Shown here: piece after piece, positions 18,808 to 28,787 of the stretch
Layout of the letters: each line of letters begins with the position of its first letter
Position numbering within the stretch: position 1 is the stretch's first letter
From: Alginatibacterium sediminis
Lineage (GTDB): Bacteria > Pseudomonadota > Gammaproteobacteria > Enterobacterales > Celerinatantimonadaceae
Assembly: GCF_003610775.1 (NCBI RefSeq)
Contig: NZ_RAQO01000004.1
Location: 869,755-933,754 of the forward strand
Reading direction: 5' to 3'
DNA: 64,000 bases
Notes under the pieces: generated by a model
Databases searched by the model: none
The model's input: only the letters and a program-made list of their open reading frames with translations
Told to the model about the DNA's origin: nothing
Translations under genes and position numbers: made by a program

Positions 18808-20301
18808 TTATGGGTTACTTTTTAGAAACTTTTGACAAGCTTCAAAATCCGCTTCCACTTTAGCATCTCGGATCGGAAAGTATTTTGAGCCTAGGTAAAC
18901 TGCCAAACACGCAAAAACTATACCCGGAACAATCTCATAAAGGTCAAACCAATTGCCACTCAGTTGTTTGAATATCACCACACTAGCCCCGCCAACAACA
19001 ATTCCCGCTATAGCGCCAACTTTGCTCATTGACTTCCAATATAGGGATATCAATATCACCGGCCCAAAGGCGGCGCCAAAACCTGCCCACGCATAAGATA
19101 CTAGACCCAGCACACTGCTTTCAGGATTCATGGCCAATACCAGCGCGCACAATGCAATAATGATAATGCCAAGCCGCCCTATCCACATCACCTCTTGGGA
19201 TGTCGCATCGGGTCTAACCCACTGCTTATAGATGTCTTCGGCAAATGCACTAGAACTCACTAATAACTGACTGTCCGCAGTACTCATAATTGCAGCTAAA
19301 ATTGCCGCTAATAGAATCCCTGAAATCGCTGGACTGAACAATGCGTCAACTAAAATCATAAAGATCCGTTCAGGATCTTCGAGCGCAATACCATGGCTAC
19401 TAACATAGACTAAGCCCGCCAATCCTACTGCGAGAGCGCCAAGCATCGACAAAGCGGTCCAAATCACTGCAATTCTGCGTGCAATAGATAGATCTGCATT
19501 ACTACGCGATGCTTTAAATCGAGCTAGTATATGCGGCTGACCAAAATAGCCCAATCCCCAAGCTAGCGATGAAATCAAGCCAATAATAGCAATAGATTCT
19601 CCATTAACTTGGGTAAACGGATTAAGAAGTTCAGGATTGATCTCGGTGATCGCATTTAAGCTTGAACCGTCGATCGCTTTTATTGCCATGACTGGCACCA
19701 GCAACAACGCTGCTGCCATTAATAAGCCTTGAATAAGATCTGTCCAACTCACCGCTAAAAATCCACCGAACAGAGTATACGAAACAACACACACCGTACC
19801 GACACTGACAGCCCAGCGATAATCAATCTGGAAGACCGTTTCGAAAAGTTTACCGCCCGCAACTAGCCCAGCGCTGGTATAGAAAAGGAAAAATACTAAA
19901 ATGAACATCGCAGAGATCAATTGAATAATACGCTGATTATCATTAAAACGACGCGACAGATACTCGGGTATAGTTAAAGCATCATCCAGGACAATACTAT
20001 AAGAACGCAGTCGCTTGGCTTGGAAGAACCAATTGGCCCAAGTGCCAAACAGCAAACCGATGGCTAACCAGATCGACTCTATTCCAGCCACATATGCGAA
20101 GCCCGGCAATCCCAATAACAACCAACCGCTCATGTCAGACGCACCTGCCGATAATGCCGTAGGCCATGGACCAAGGCTACGCCCACCTAAAAAGTAATCT
20201 GACGAGTTTTTAGTGCGTTGGTAAGCCAACCAACCAACACCCAGCATGAGCAATAAATATATACAGAAAGTAGCTATAAGGGTGTTCGAATTAGCGCTCA
20301 T
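18808..20301 (-). CDS. putP: Sodium/proline symporter
   Basis: A 497-aa inner-membrane protein of the sodium:solute symporter family with about 13 helices. The diagnostic segments are SSDYFLGGRSLGPWPTALSA, GASDMSGWLLLGLPG and the sodium-site region LAAILAAIMSTADSQLLVSS. It imports proline with sodium for use as osmolyte, carbon or nitrogen source. The ATG at 20301 is chosen (AGGA 8 nt upstream) over a GTG 21 nt earlier. putA is not in the window. Confidence 0.94.
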   Translation of the reverse strand: MSANSNTLIATFCIYLLLMLGVGWLAYQRTKNSSDYFLGGRSLGPWPTALSAGASDMSGWLLLGLPGFAYVAGIESIWLAIGLLFGTWANWFFQAKRLRSYSIVLDDALTIPEYLSRRFNDNQRIIQLISAMFILVFFLFYTSAGLVAGGKLFETVFQIDYRWAVSVGTVCVVSYTLFGGFLAVSWTDLIQGLLMAAALLLVPVMAIKAIDGSSLNAITEINPELLNPFTQVNGESIAIIGLISSLAWGLGYFGQPHILARFKASRSNADLSIARRIAVIWTALSMLGALAVGLAGLVYVSSHGIALEDPERIFMILVDALFSPAISGILLAAILAAIMSTADSQLLVSSSAFAEDIYKQWVRPDATSQEVMWIGRLGIIIIALCALVLAMNPESSVLGLVSYAWAGFGAAFGPVILISLYWKSMSKVGAIAGIVVGGASVVIFKQLSGNWFDLYEIVPGIVFACLAVYLGSKYFPIRDAKVEADFEACQKFLKSNP

Positions 20302-20589
20302 TAAAAATCCTACTTTAGACACAAAACTGCCTATTTTGACATATTTAGTAAGTAATTGCTCTAAACCACTACCATAACCGTTGATTATGCTGCTGAAAAA
20401 TAAAATATTTGCGTCTTAGGAGATAATCGACTGTAGCATATTCCTAGTTTAGAAAAACTGTCGCGCAAACTTTACACGCTCTTAATCATAAATTGTCGCT
20501 CCGGCATTTTCTAATCCATAGTTGTAACGCAAGTAAAGGACTATTTAGTTTGGAACAACATTTAACCACTACCTGATTGAGGAACAAAC

Positions 20590-23565
20590 ATGGACGTGAA
20601 GCTCCTTAGTTGTGTTAGCTTAGTCGCGCTTTTTTGCGCGCAAGCTAATTCAAACTTACTATTTACCGAGTACGTCGAAGGCTCTGGAAACAACAAAGCT
20701 ATCGAAGTCAGCAATTTAAGCGACGATGATATTGATCTAAGTGCTGGATCGTATTCAATACGCCTATATGCAAATGGAAGACCATTAGCAGACGGCCCTA
20801 CAAATACGCAAAATTTAAGCGGTATTTTAGCGTCGGGGAGCTCCATAGTTTTTGTTAACAGCTCGTCTGTAGAAGAGCTACGTATGTTGGGCGACAGTTC
20901 TAACATCACTTTTTTTAACGGCGATGATGCATTAGGCCTATTTATGGGCGAAACCTTGGTCGACCGTATCGGACAAATTGGCTTAGACCCTGGCTCAAAA
21001 TGGCAAACCGGAGATGTTACGACGCAAAATCAAAGTTTACGCCGCTTTGATACCTCAGTTGATTCAAATAACAACCTAAGCTTTGACCCAAGCCTAAAGT
21101 GGCAAGCCTTTGCCATAGATAGTTTCGCAGGGCTTGGCTGCAGTGGAATAGATATCTGTGAAGGCGGTATCGATCCTGATCCGGGCTTAGAAATCGGCGC
21201 TTGTTACGAGCCCGCGACCCTCATTCATGATATCCAAGGTTCCGGTAGTGAGAGTCCTTTTACTGGTCAGCAACACATTGTTGAGGCGGTGGTTACCGCA
21301 AGTTTACAAGGGGACTCTCAACTGTCTGGTTTCTTTATTCAAGAAGATGACGCGCAACAAGATTCAGACACGATGACCTCTGAAGGTCTGTTTGTTTACG
21401 ATACACAATACAGCGTCGAGGTTGGCGATCATGTTCGAGTCGTAGGAACAGTAGCCGAATACTATGGCAACACACAGCTCAGTGATGTCAGCGCTTTAAG
21501 TATTTGTGGTGAAAACACTAGTTTTACTGCGCAAGCGATCACCTTGCCATTCTCAAGTACAGATCTCAGTTACTTGGACGGTATGTATGTGGTCCTTCCT
21601 CAAAGTTTACATCTGACCTTAGATTACAACTTCAATCGTTACGGAACTGCAAGTTTGTCTAATGGTAAGCGTTATACGCCTACTGAAGTGCATACACCCA
21701 ATAGCGCTGAGGCGATAAATCTTGGTCTAGAGAATAGTCTTAATGTCATTGGTATCGATGATGGTAGTACCGCTCAAAACCCCGAGTTAATCGCGTTCTA
21801 TCCTGAATTCGAAATGGCTATTCCACTACGCTCAGGTGCAATTATCGCAAATGTCGAAGGCCCGCTTCAACTAAGCTTTGGTGAGTATCGGATCCAAGTG
21901 ACGCAAGCCTTAAACGTAATTGAAGGCAATCAGCGCCCAGATGCACCAAGTTCTGAATTAGATTCGGCACTGAGTGTCGCAAGTTTCAATGTCCTTAATT
22001 ACTTTAGCGATATAGATACCGGCGGCACGTCCTTTAGAGGTGCAGACAGTGAGCTTGAGCTTGAACGTCAAAAAGCCAAACTCGTCAGTGCCCTGATTGA
22101 GTTAAATGCTGACATTGTGGGTTTAATGGAAATTCAGAATAATGGCTTTGGACCGAACTCAGCTATTTTACGCTTGTTGGATGCGCTAAATTCACAACTA
22201 GATGCTCAACAGCATTACACTTTTATAGGTCCAGATGATCTCGGCTTAATTGGTGATGATGCTATTGCAGTTGGAATGATCTACCGCCCTAGTCGGGTTA
22301 GCAAGGATGGCAGTGCTCAGTTACTCACAACACCACCATTTGATCCCGATACAGCAAAACACCGAGTCCCTCTCGGGCAGCGCTTTGTCAGTAGCAGTGG
22401 CGAAACTATAACAGTGGTTGTGAATCACTTTAAATCTAAAGGTAGCTCATGTGAAAGCATCGGCGACCCAAATAATAATGATGGTCAAGGCAATTGTAAT
22501 GGGCAGCGCGTATTGGCCGCTCAAACCTTAAGCCAAGCCTATGCCGGACAAGAAAACGTCCTATTTATTGGTGATTTTAATGCGTATAGCAGTGAAGACC
22601 CAATTCAGAGTTTTGCTCAAGCAGGCTACCTTTCTTTAGCGAAACAATTGGATGCTCAGTCCTACAGCTACTACTTTGACGAATTGGCCGGTAGTTTGGA
22701 TCATGCTTTGGCGTCTAGTGACTTACAAGCCCGCGTAGTCAATGCCCATGTATGGAATAGCAATAGCGATGAACCGCGTGCTTTCGACTATAATACCGAG
22801 TTCAAAAGTGAACTACAGCAACAAATTTATTACGATACTAGCGCCTATCGAGCCTCAGATCATGACGCCGTTGTGGTTTATCTAAATATGGAGTCTGCCG
22901 GCAGTATTGAGTTTTCACCAAGCTTTGACATTCAAGAAGGGGAAACCAATCATATCACGGTGAATCGTTCTCAAGGCAGTTATGGACGTGTTGAGCTCGC
23001 CTATAGTATCGAAGGCCAAAGTGCTGATGCACAAGATATACGCTTAGACGTTGGGACTCTAGTTTGGGAAAACGGAGATAACAGCTCACAACAGATAGCG
23101 ATAAGTACCTTTGCCGATCACATTATAGAAGGTTTAGAGCAAGCCCAGATAGTTTTCCAAGTTGTTGAGGGTAGCCCAGAGCTAACTATCGATTCGATAC
23201 AAATTAATATTCACGACGTTGTAATGGAGCCTAGCCTCAGCCTTGAGCAAGCGGAGTACCGCGTTGATGAAAGCCAAGGTTTAATCGCAATCCCTGTAAA
23301 CCTTATTAACGGTAGCGCAAAGTCAGCATCAGTATTTGCTTTAGTATTACCACGCAGCGCAAGTTGGAGAGATTATAAGGCTCGATTCTTCCAACGACTA
23401 AAATGGACTGGTGGAGATACGCAAACTAAATACATCAATATTAAGATAAATGATGACCGACGAAGTGAGGGTGATGAGCATTTCAAAGTGATGCTGCTTT
23501 GGAGTAAAGGTGCGCAGATAGGCGAGATATCGCATTCTATTGTGCATATCATCGATAACGATTAA
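20590..23565 (+). CDS. exeM: ExeM/NucH-type secreted extracellular nuclease with Calx-beta repeats
   Basis: 991 aa with a signal peptide (about 1-21). In order: a lamin-tail domain (about 22-150, LLFTEYVEGSGNNKAIEV), an OB-like region (about 220-320), an endonuclease/exonuclease/phosphatase catalytic domain (about 450-770) and two Calx-beta-like modules to the end. Catalytic landmarks are IVGLMEIQNNGFG, VVNHFKSKG, GDFNAYSSEDP and SDHDAVVVY. Relatives degrade extracellular DNA for nutrient use or biofilm turnover. There is no C-terminal GlyGly-CTERM sorting tail, unlike the Shewanella ExeM. GAGGAA precedes the ATG. Confidence 0.9.
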   Translation: MDVKLLSCVSLVALFCAQANSNLLFTEYVEGSGNNKAIEVSNLSDDDIDLSAGSYSIRLYANGRPLADGPTNTQNLSGILASGSSIVFVNSSSVEELRMLGDSSNITFFNGDDALGLFMGETLVDRIGQIGLDPGSKWQTGDVTTQNQSLRRFDTSVDSNNNLSFDPSLKWQAFAIDSFAGLGCSGIDICEGGIDPDPGLEIGACYEPATLIHDIQGSGSESPFTGQQHIVEAVVTASLQGDSQLSGFFIQEDDAQQDSDTMTSEGLFVYDTQYSVEVGDHVRVVGTVAEYYGNTQLSDVSALSICGENTSFTAQAITLPFSSTDLSYLDGMYVVLPQSLHLTLDYNFNRYGTASLSNGKRYTPTEVHTPNSAEAINLGLENSLNVIGIDDGSTAQNPELIAFYPEFEMAIPLRSGAIIANVEGPLQLSFGEYRIQVTQALNVIEGNQRPDAPSSELDSALSVASFNVLNYFSDIDTGGTSFRGADSELELERQKAKLVSALIELNADIVGLMEIQNNGFGPNSAILRLLDALNSQLDAQQHYTFIGPDDLGLIGDDAIAVGMIYRPSRVSKDGSAQLLTTPPFDPDTAKHRVPLGQRFVSSSGETITVVVNHFKSKGSSCESIGDPNNNDGQGNCNGQRVLAAQTLSQAYAGQENVLFIGDFNAYSSEDPIQSFAQAGYLSLAKQLDAQSYSYYFDELAGSLDHALASSDLQARVVNAHVWNSNSDEPRAFDYNTEFKSELQQQIYYDTSAYRASDHDAVVVYLNMESAGSIEFSPSFDIQEGETNHITVNRSQGSYGRVELAYSIEGQSADAQDIRLDVGTLVWENGDNSSQQIAISTFADHIIEGLEQAQIVFQVVEGSPELTIDSIQINIHDVVMEPSLSLEQAEYRVDESQGLIAIPVNLINGSAKSASVFALVLPRSASWRDYKARFFQRLKWTGGDTQTKYINIKINDDRRSEGDEHFKVMLLWSKGAQIGEISHSIVHIIDND

Positions 23566-23593
23566 ATCTATATCGACATATATTTACTAGCGC

Positions 23594-23617
23594 AAAGGCT
23601 GCCAAACGGCGGCCTTT
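23594..23617 (+). terminator. exeM terminator
   Basis: AAAGGCTGCC and GGCGGCCTTT pair (one T-G) around AAAC, followed by TTTT. It lies about 30 nt after the nuclease stop. Confidence 0.8.
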
Positions 23618-23741
23618 TAATTGGTCCCTATGTACGAATTAGTGCATCAAAATAATCTCAAAAATCCTCTCGAAACTTATCCTGCGAAGTGATAGATTGC
23701 CCGCAACTACCGATTGACCTCTTTTGGCAAGGCGCCAGCCC

Positions 23742-24581
23742 ATGAGCACTTTATACCCATTATTAGACAACAAGTTTTTACTGACTATTGCGTTAATTTT
23801 CGTGACCTTTTCGGTTCGCTATATAGCCCTAAAGTTAATCGACCGAAAACAACAAGCGCACGGTAAAGACCATCGCGATCTCATCAGTAATTTAAAAAAC
23901 TTCCTGATATTTATTCTGGCGCTGATGATCTTCAATGTATGGGCTGGTGAACTACAAAAATTTGCGTTTTCAATGGCCGCATTTGCTGTGGCTATCGTTA
24001 TTGCGACCAAAGAATTCATTCAATGCTTGATAGGATTTTTCTATTTGATGTCTACCCGGCCTTTCAAAGCTGGAGAATGGATACAAGTTGACCAATATGT
24101 TGGTGAAGTTTCACAGTTAGATTGGGTAAAAACGACAGTCCTAGAAATTGACATTCATAACTATCAATACACGGGAAAAACACTGTACATTCCGAATAAC
24201 AAGCTGATTACAAGTACCATTAAAAACCTAAACTTTCTAAAACGCTATGCGGTGCATAATTTTGTGTTAGTTCGCGATACTTGTGTAAATCCATTTGATT
24301 TTTCGGAACAACTAAAAACTAATGCCAATGGGTATTGTGAAGAATTCGAAGATGTAGCTGCGCGATACAACCAATCAATTGAACGTAAAATCGGTGGTAG
24401 TATCGTTGGCCCCAAACCCCAGTTAGAAGTTGGGACGACAGATATTGGTCTAATTAAACTCGAATTTACAATTTTTTGCCCAACCGAAACAGCATTAGAT
24501 ATTGAACAAAAACTCACCTCCGACTTTATGCGATTATGCATCGAACATGAGCAACGAGAGAAAGCTTCTATTGCTAAATAA
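23742..24581 (+). CDS. Small MscS-family channel protein
   Basis: 279 aa with three predicted membrane helices (about 8-28, 55-75, 80-105) and then the MscS beta domain. The landmarks are AVAIVIATKEFIQCLIGFFY, STRPFKAGEWIQVDQYVGEV and LYIPNNKLITSTIKNLN. It is the short, minimal form and lacks the periplasmic domain of the channel at 11346. The ATG at 23742 has AAGG upstream; a TTG at 23724 is less likely. Confidence 0.85.
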   Translation: MSTLYPLLDNKFLLTIALIFVTFSVRYIALKLIDRKQQAHGKDHRDLISNLKNFLIFILALMIFNVWAGELQKFAFSMAAFAVAIVIATKEFIQCLIGFFYLMSTRPFKAGEWIQVDQYVGEVSQLDWVKTTVLEIDIHNYQYTGKTLYIPNNKLITSTIKNLNFLKRYAVHNFVLVRDTCVNPFDFSEQLKTNANGYCEEFEDVAARYNQSIERKIGGSIVGPKPQLEVGTTDIGLIKLEFTIFCPTETALDIEQKLTSDFMRLCIEHEQREKASIAK

Positions 24582-24685
24582 AGGGATATTTACGTCTTTG
24601 TTATCGTAACGACAAATATTTTTCGTTTTAACTTAAACTGTTTCACGATTATGTTTATCTCGAAACTAATTTTTGAGCTACGTTA

Positions 24686-25042
24686 ATGAGTGAATTTAGA
24701 AGCGGAAGTAAACGATTTTATGATGACCGAAAGTTCCCTAAAGGTTTTTCAAAGTCTGGCTGTTTTACTTTGAATGAGGCTGAGCTTCTCAGCCTTTATG
24801 GGGATACCATGCTAAGCTTGGAAAATGGCAGCTTGAGCCCTGAAAATGCTGACGAAAAGCATTTTCTAAAGGTCTTAAAAAACCCCTCAAAAGCAAGCTC
24901 TGCTATTGAACATCTATGGCTTAAATATACTAAACTTGCTCGCGGACGGCGAAATTTTCATACCCTGAATAGCTATAAAAAGTCGCCTGCTAACGATGCG
25001 GTAAACGATGAAGATGACTATATAGTTGATGAAGCAATCTAG
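24686..25042 (+). CDS. maoP: MaoP-like macrodomain Ori protein (DUF413)
   Basis: 118 aa. The N-terminal two-thirds aligns with E. coli MaoP (YifE): RFYDDRKFPKGFSKSGCFTL, then LWLKYTKLARGRRNFHTL. In E. coli MaoP acts with the maoS site to organise the Ori macrodomain, and occurs in bacteria having Dam, SeqA and MukBEF. The acidic C-terminus is variable. The next gene is an HdfR-like LysR protein, and maoP/hdfR are also neighbours in E. coli, there divergent and here convergent. This synteny strengthens both calls. Confidence 0.85.
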   Translation: MSEFRSGSKRFYDDRKFPKGFSKSGCFTLNEAELLSLYGDTMLSLENGSLSPENADEKHFLKVLKNPSKASSAIEHLWLKYTKLARGRRNFHTLNSYKKSPANDAVNDEDDYIVDEAI

Positions 25043-25063
25043 CCATCACCAGTCTAAGAGAAT

Positions 25064-25096
25064 CAATCCTGTGCAATATAATACGGTGCAGGATTG
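25064..25096. terminator. Hairpin between convergent maoP and hdfR
   Basis: CAATCCTG (25064-25071) and CAGGATTG (25089-25096) form a perfect 8-bp stem with a 17-nt loop, 22 nt after maoP and 24 nt after hdfR. No T run follows on either side, so termination is uncertain; it might instead be a protein site. Confidence 0.4.
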
Positions 25097-25119
25097 CAGC
25101 AACAGTTCCAGTCATTGTT

Positions 25120-26001
25120 CTACTGCTCACTAGCTTGCTGAATTAAGTAACCCGGAGCCGCTTCGGTGCGATTAATTAAACGTTCAACACGTTGTATCTG
25201 TTCAACATTTGCCGCATCTTTTCTGTAATTGATGTAAACAGGTCGCGCCCAAGAGTCGCTGTCTGATACCACAAACAATTGCTGCGAAATGAGAAAAGGT
25301 TCGACCATGGTTTGCGGTAAATAGGCACATCCCCCTTTCTCTAGTATGAAGTCCAATGCAATTCGACCATTTGAAGTGCGCAAGATAGGAGGTGGGATCC
25401 GCTTATGCCGCTCAACATGTTCTGATGCAAAACGGGTACCCCAATCAACATAGACATAATTATCGGTTAAGGCGGTTTCACTAAGCTGAGCTTTAGATGA
25501 AACCAATACCAGTATCAAGTCCTCTACCCGATTGGAATACAATTCATCTGATTTTAGTGGGTCTAAGGTAACACCCAGATCAAGTGTACGTTCAATAAGG
25601 GCTCTAGTGATGTGCTCGCGCGCCGATGTTTCGGCCAGAAATGAATACCCCGGAAACGCATCAACGACGACGCTGAGCCAATATTGTAAAAATGCATCCC
25701 ATATATTTGGTGTACCAGCTAGGGTTAGCTGAACGCTTTGCTCGTGCTCGATAGCTAGCTCTGTTTTTGCTTGGGTAAGCGTTCGTACCATTGTTTCTGC
25801 ATAAGGTACTAAGCGTTCACCGGATGAAGTGAGCTTAATCGCATTGCGGTGGCGCACAAACAATGGACTATCAAAGAAATTCTCGAGTTGTTTTATTCGA
25901 GCGCTAACCGCCGCCTGAGTAATGTATAAATTCTCTGCTGCTTTACCAAAGTGCTTAACTTGAGCCACTTCAAGAAATGTCTTAAAAACCTTAACGTCCA
26001 T
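25120..26001 (-). CDS. hdfR: HdfR-like LysR-family transcriptional regulator
   Basis: A 293-aa LTTR. The N-terminal HTH is close to E. coli HdfR (KTFLEVAQVKHFGKAAENLY, then TQAAVSARIKQLE and LFVRHRNAIKLTSSGERLVP). A periplasmic-binding-like effector domain follows. HdfR represses flagellar flhDC in E. coli; that target is not shown here. The ATG at 26001 has AAGGG at good spacing. It is convergent with maoP and divergent from rimK, so its promoter is shared with the rimK operon. Confidence 0.85.
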   Translation of the reverse strand: MDVKVFKTFLEVAQVKHFGKAAENLYITQAAVSARIKQLENFFDSPLFVRHRNAIKLTSSGERLVPYAETMVRTLTQAKTELAIEHEQSVQLTLAGTPNIWDAFLQYWLSVVVDAFPGYSFLAETSAREHITRALIERTLDLGVTLDPLKSDELYSNRVEDLILVLVSSKAQLSETALTDNYVYVDWGTRFASEHVERHKRIPPPILRTSNGRIALDFILEKGGCAYLPQTMVEPFLISQQLFVVSDSDSWARPVYINYRKDAANVEQIQRVERLINRTEAAPGYLIQQASEQ

Positions 26002-26174
26002 TATTTTTCCCTTTAGCGAGCAATGGCAGCCTAACAAACTTTAATTGTTGAAACGATAAAAATTATTCGTTTTATTTATGCCCTTAAAGGAGCTAATTTC
26101 GCGCCATCAATAGTCGCTACAGCAAACCTGCGTAGCGCACATTAATCCATCACTAAAAATTAAAGGAATTGCAA

Positions 26175-27080
26175 ATGCGCATCGCCATTTTATCGCGTAA
26201 CGAAAATCTATACTCTACTCGACGCCTAAAAGAAGCGGGTATCGCGCGTGGACATCAAGTTGATATCATTGACACCTTGCATTGTTATATGGATATCACT
26301 AGTAGCAACCCAACCGTACGCTACAACGGTCAAGTATTACCACAATACGACGCTGTCATCCCACGTATTGGTTCATCAGTCACATTTTATGGGACTGCAG
26401 TGGTTCGTCAGTTCGAAATGATGGGAACTTTTTGTGTCAACGAATCAGTTGCAATAAGCCGCTCGCGCGACAAACTGCGTTCACTACAGTTACTCTCTCG
26501 TAAAGGTATAGGTCTACCGCGCACTGGCTTTGCAAGTAAACCTGACAAAATTCAGGATTTAATTAAGAACGTTGGCGGCGCTCCTTTGGTCATCAAATTG
26601 CTCGAGGGTACTCAAGGTATTGGTGTGGTGCTCGCAGAGACCAACAAAGCAGCAGAAAGTGTTATTGAGGCGTTTATGGGGCTCAAGGCAAATATCTTAG
26701 TGCAGGAGTTTATCAAAGAGGCTGGTGGCGCAGATATTCGCTGTTTTGTTGTTGGAGATAAAGTTGTAGCAGCAATGAAGCGCCAGGCAGCAGAAGGAGA
26801 GTTTCGATCCAATTTACATCGTGGGGGAAATGCACAACTAGTTCGCTTGTCTAAGGAAGAACGCGCAACCGCCGTTAATGCAGCGAAAGCAATGGGACTT
26901 AACCTTTGTGGCGTAGATATACTACAGTCAAATAATGGACCAGTTGTCATGGAGGTCAATTCCTCCCCTGGCCTCGAAGGTATTGAAAAGGCCACTAATA
27001 AAGATGTAGCGGGATTGGTCTATGAGTTTATCGAAAAAAATGCAAAACCAAATGCCAACCGTACTAAAGGAAAAGGATGA
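26175..27080 (+). CDS. rimK: RimK, ATP-grasp glutamate ligase
   Basis: 301 aa (E. coli RimK is 300). Begins [20 protein letters not shown]. It has the ATP-grasp elements [36 protein letters not shown] and the metal-binding [17 protein letters not shown]. In E. coli RimK adds glutamates to the C-terminus of ribosomal protein S6 and can make poly-glutamate. The ATG at 26175 has AAAGGAA upstream. It overlaps the next gene by 4 nt (ATGA), which indicates translational coupling in a three-gene operon. Confidence 0.95.
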   Translation: MRIAILSRNENLYSTRRLKEAGIARGHQVDIIDTLHCYMDITSSNPTVRYNGQVLPQYDAVIPRIGSSVTFYGTAVVRQFEMMGTFCVNESVAISRSRDKLRSLQLLSRKGIGLPRTGFASKPDKIQDLIKNVGGAPLVIKLLEGTQGIGVVLAETNKAAESVIEAFMGLKANILVQEFIKEAGGADIRCFVVGDKVVAAMKRQAAEGEFRSNLHRGGNAQLVRLSKEERATAVNAAKAMGLNLCGVDILQSNNGPVVMEVNSSPGLEGIEKATNKDVAGLVYEFIEKNAKPNANRTKGKG

Positions 27081-28090
27081 GCGATTTCGTTATTGCCGGG
27101 GTAGATATCTATCCCGGACAAGAAAAACAAATTGATTTACCGGTAGCAAAGCTATACACCGATACCCAAATGTCGATTCCGGTGCATGTCATTAGAGCAA
27201 AGAAAGTAGGGCCAACAGTATTTGTAAGCGCTGCAGTGCATGGCGATGAGCTCAATGGTGTCGAAATTATACGGCGATTAATGGCCTCAAAGCTGAAAGT
27301 TATTTGTGGAACTATTATCTTAGTACCTATGGTTAACGTTTACGGAGTGCTTAATCAAAGTCGTTACATGCCGGATCGCCGTGACTTAAATCGCTGCTTC
27401 CCTGGCAGCGCTAAAGGTTCTTTAGCGGGGCGTTTAGCGCATACTTTTATGAACGAAATAGTGAAGCTTTGCGATTATGGGATTGATTTGCACACTGGAG
27501 CAATCCATCGCTCAAACTTACCCCAAATTCGCGCTGACCTTGACGACAAACAAACCTTGGATTTAGCAAAATCGTTTAATGTACCAGTACTTCTAAATGC
27601 TAATTTAAGAGACGGCTCGCTCCGCGAGTCAGCGGTTAGAAATGGGACCCGGGTGCTACTTTATGAAGCAGGACAAGCGCTTCGATTTGATGAGTTGTCG
27701 ATACAAACTGGTGTTAAAGGGGTATTAAATGTACTTTCTAGTTTGGGGATCACACGAAAAAGGCGTGCACCCAAACCGCTAAGTCAGTATATAGCTAACC
27801 GCAGCGATTGGGTCCGAGCTAATGCCAGCGGATTCGTTTGCGAGTACGCGAAACTAGGTGCTCTGGTTGAAAAAGGCGTTGTTCTTGCTGATATTAATAG
27901 CCCAATGGGCGAACTAATAATGCAAGTTAAATCCACTCGTTCTGGAATCATCATTGGCAAACAAAACATTCCATTAGTTCAAGAAGGTGAAGCGATGTAT
28001 CACATTGCTTACTACGGTGATGATGAAGACCTAGTTGCAGAACAAATAGAACAGATGCAAGACGCACTGCAACGAATAGAACCTATATAG
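27077..28090 (+). CDS. M14-like deacylase of the AstE/aspartoacylase family
   Basis: 337 aa. Zinc-binding motifs are [10 protein letters not shown] (H55, E58) and the IDLHTG histidine at about 138; a glutamate in LLYEAGQ is the likely catalytic base. The C-terminal 90 residues form a beta-rich, lipoyl-like extension ([20 protein letters not shown]), typical of this subgroup. The family hydrolyses N-acyl or succinyl-amino acids, and related proteins cleave gamma-linked peptides. Coupled to rimK by ATGA overlap, so it may trim or reverse the RimK modification. That role is inference. Confidence 0.85.
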   Translation: MSDFVIAGVDIYPGQEKQIDLPVAKLYTDTQMSIPVHVIRAKKVGPTVFVSAAVHGDELNGVEIIRRLMASKLKVICGTIILVPMVNVYGVLNQSRYMPDRRDLNRCFPGSAKGSLAGRLAHTFMNEIVKLCDYGIDLHTGAIHRSNLPQIRADLDDKQTLDLAKSFNVPVLLNANLRDGSLRESAVRNGTRVLLYEAGQALRFDELSIQTGVKGVLNVLSSLGITRKRRAPKPLSQYIANRSDWVRANASGFVCEYAKLGALVEKGVVLADINSPMGELIMQVKSTRSGIIIGKQNIPLVQEGEAMYHIAYYGDDEDLVAEQIEQMQDALQRIEPI

Positions 28091-28109
28091 TCGATCCAAT
28101 GGAGAAAAG

Positions 28110-28541
28110 TTGGTGGATAAAATAATAATTGGGAACTTGGAATTATGCTCCCTCCCCGAACTTGGCATAAACGAACTAGAAGTAAGGATTGATACAGGTG
28201 CAAAAACGTCGTCATTGCATGTTGATAATTTGGAGCGCTTTAAAAAAAATGGGCGGCCTTTTGTTAGCTTCGACCTGCATCCAGACGTCTATAACCTAAA
28301 AAACGTTGTTCGATGTACCTCACCATTACACGACTCCAGACGTATAAAGTCGTCCAATGGCGAAGTGGAACAACGGTGCGTCATTAAAACTACCTTCAAA
28401 TTGGGGCGTCATGATTGGCCGATTGAAATAACCTTAAGTAATCGATTAGACATGAGCTATTCAATGCTATTGGGCCGAGAAGCTATGGCTAATCGAGTAT
28501 TGGTTGACCCTTCAGCTTCTTTTCTATACTTAGATGAGTAA
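28110..28541 (+). CDS. RimK-associated retropepsin-like protease (Zn_protease family, PF05618 type)
   Basis: 143 aa with an aspartyl-protease-like flap core, RIDTGAKTSSLHV (D28-T29-G30), then YSMLLGREAMANRVLVDPS. It matches the family named ATP-dependent zinc protease, often encoded next to rimK; despite the name the fold is retropepsin-like. It starts with TTG at 28110 (GTG at 28113 is equally possible), with GGAG upstream. Third gene of the rimK operon, 19 nt after the deacylase gene. Substrate unknown. Confidence 0.85.
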   Translation: MVDKIIIGNLELCSLPELGINELEVRIDTGAKTSSLHVDNLERFKKNGRPFVSFDLHPDVYNLKNVVRCTSPLHDSRRIKSSNGEVEQRCVIKTTFKLGRHDWPIEITLSNRLDMSYSMLLGREAMANRVLVDPSASFLYLDE

Positions 28542-28757
28542 TTACCAGTCAGTTAATTTGGATACGAACAGCACAGATAGCCACAACGAAAACTACTATT
28601 TGTGCGGTCCAAACTAGAAAACAATTTAATCACGTAACTACTGCTTTTTACTAATTTGACTCAACTCATAATTTTTAAATTAATCTTAATCGCCTTTTTA
28701 TATCCATCGTTTTATTGACTAAACTTCGCAGGTATAACTTTCATTTGTACATCATTT

Positions 28758-28767
28758 CAAGCGCTTG
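28758..28767. promoter_or_regulatory. CAAGCGCTTG palindrome before the betaine-binding-protein gene
   Basis: A perfect 10-bp palindrome of the kind recognised by LacI/GalR-type repressors, ending 20 nt before the ATG. No LacI-type gene is in the window. Inference from symmetry and position. Confidence 0.35.
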
Positions 28768-28787
28768 CTTTTGATAAGGAACCTAGC

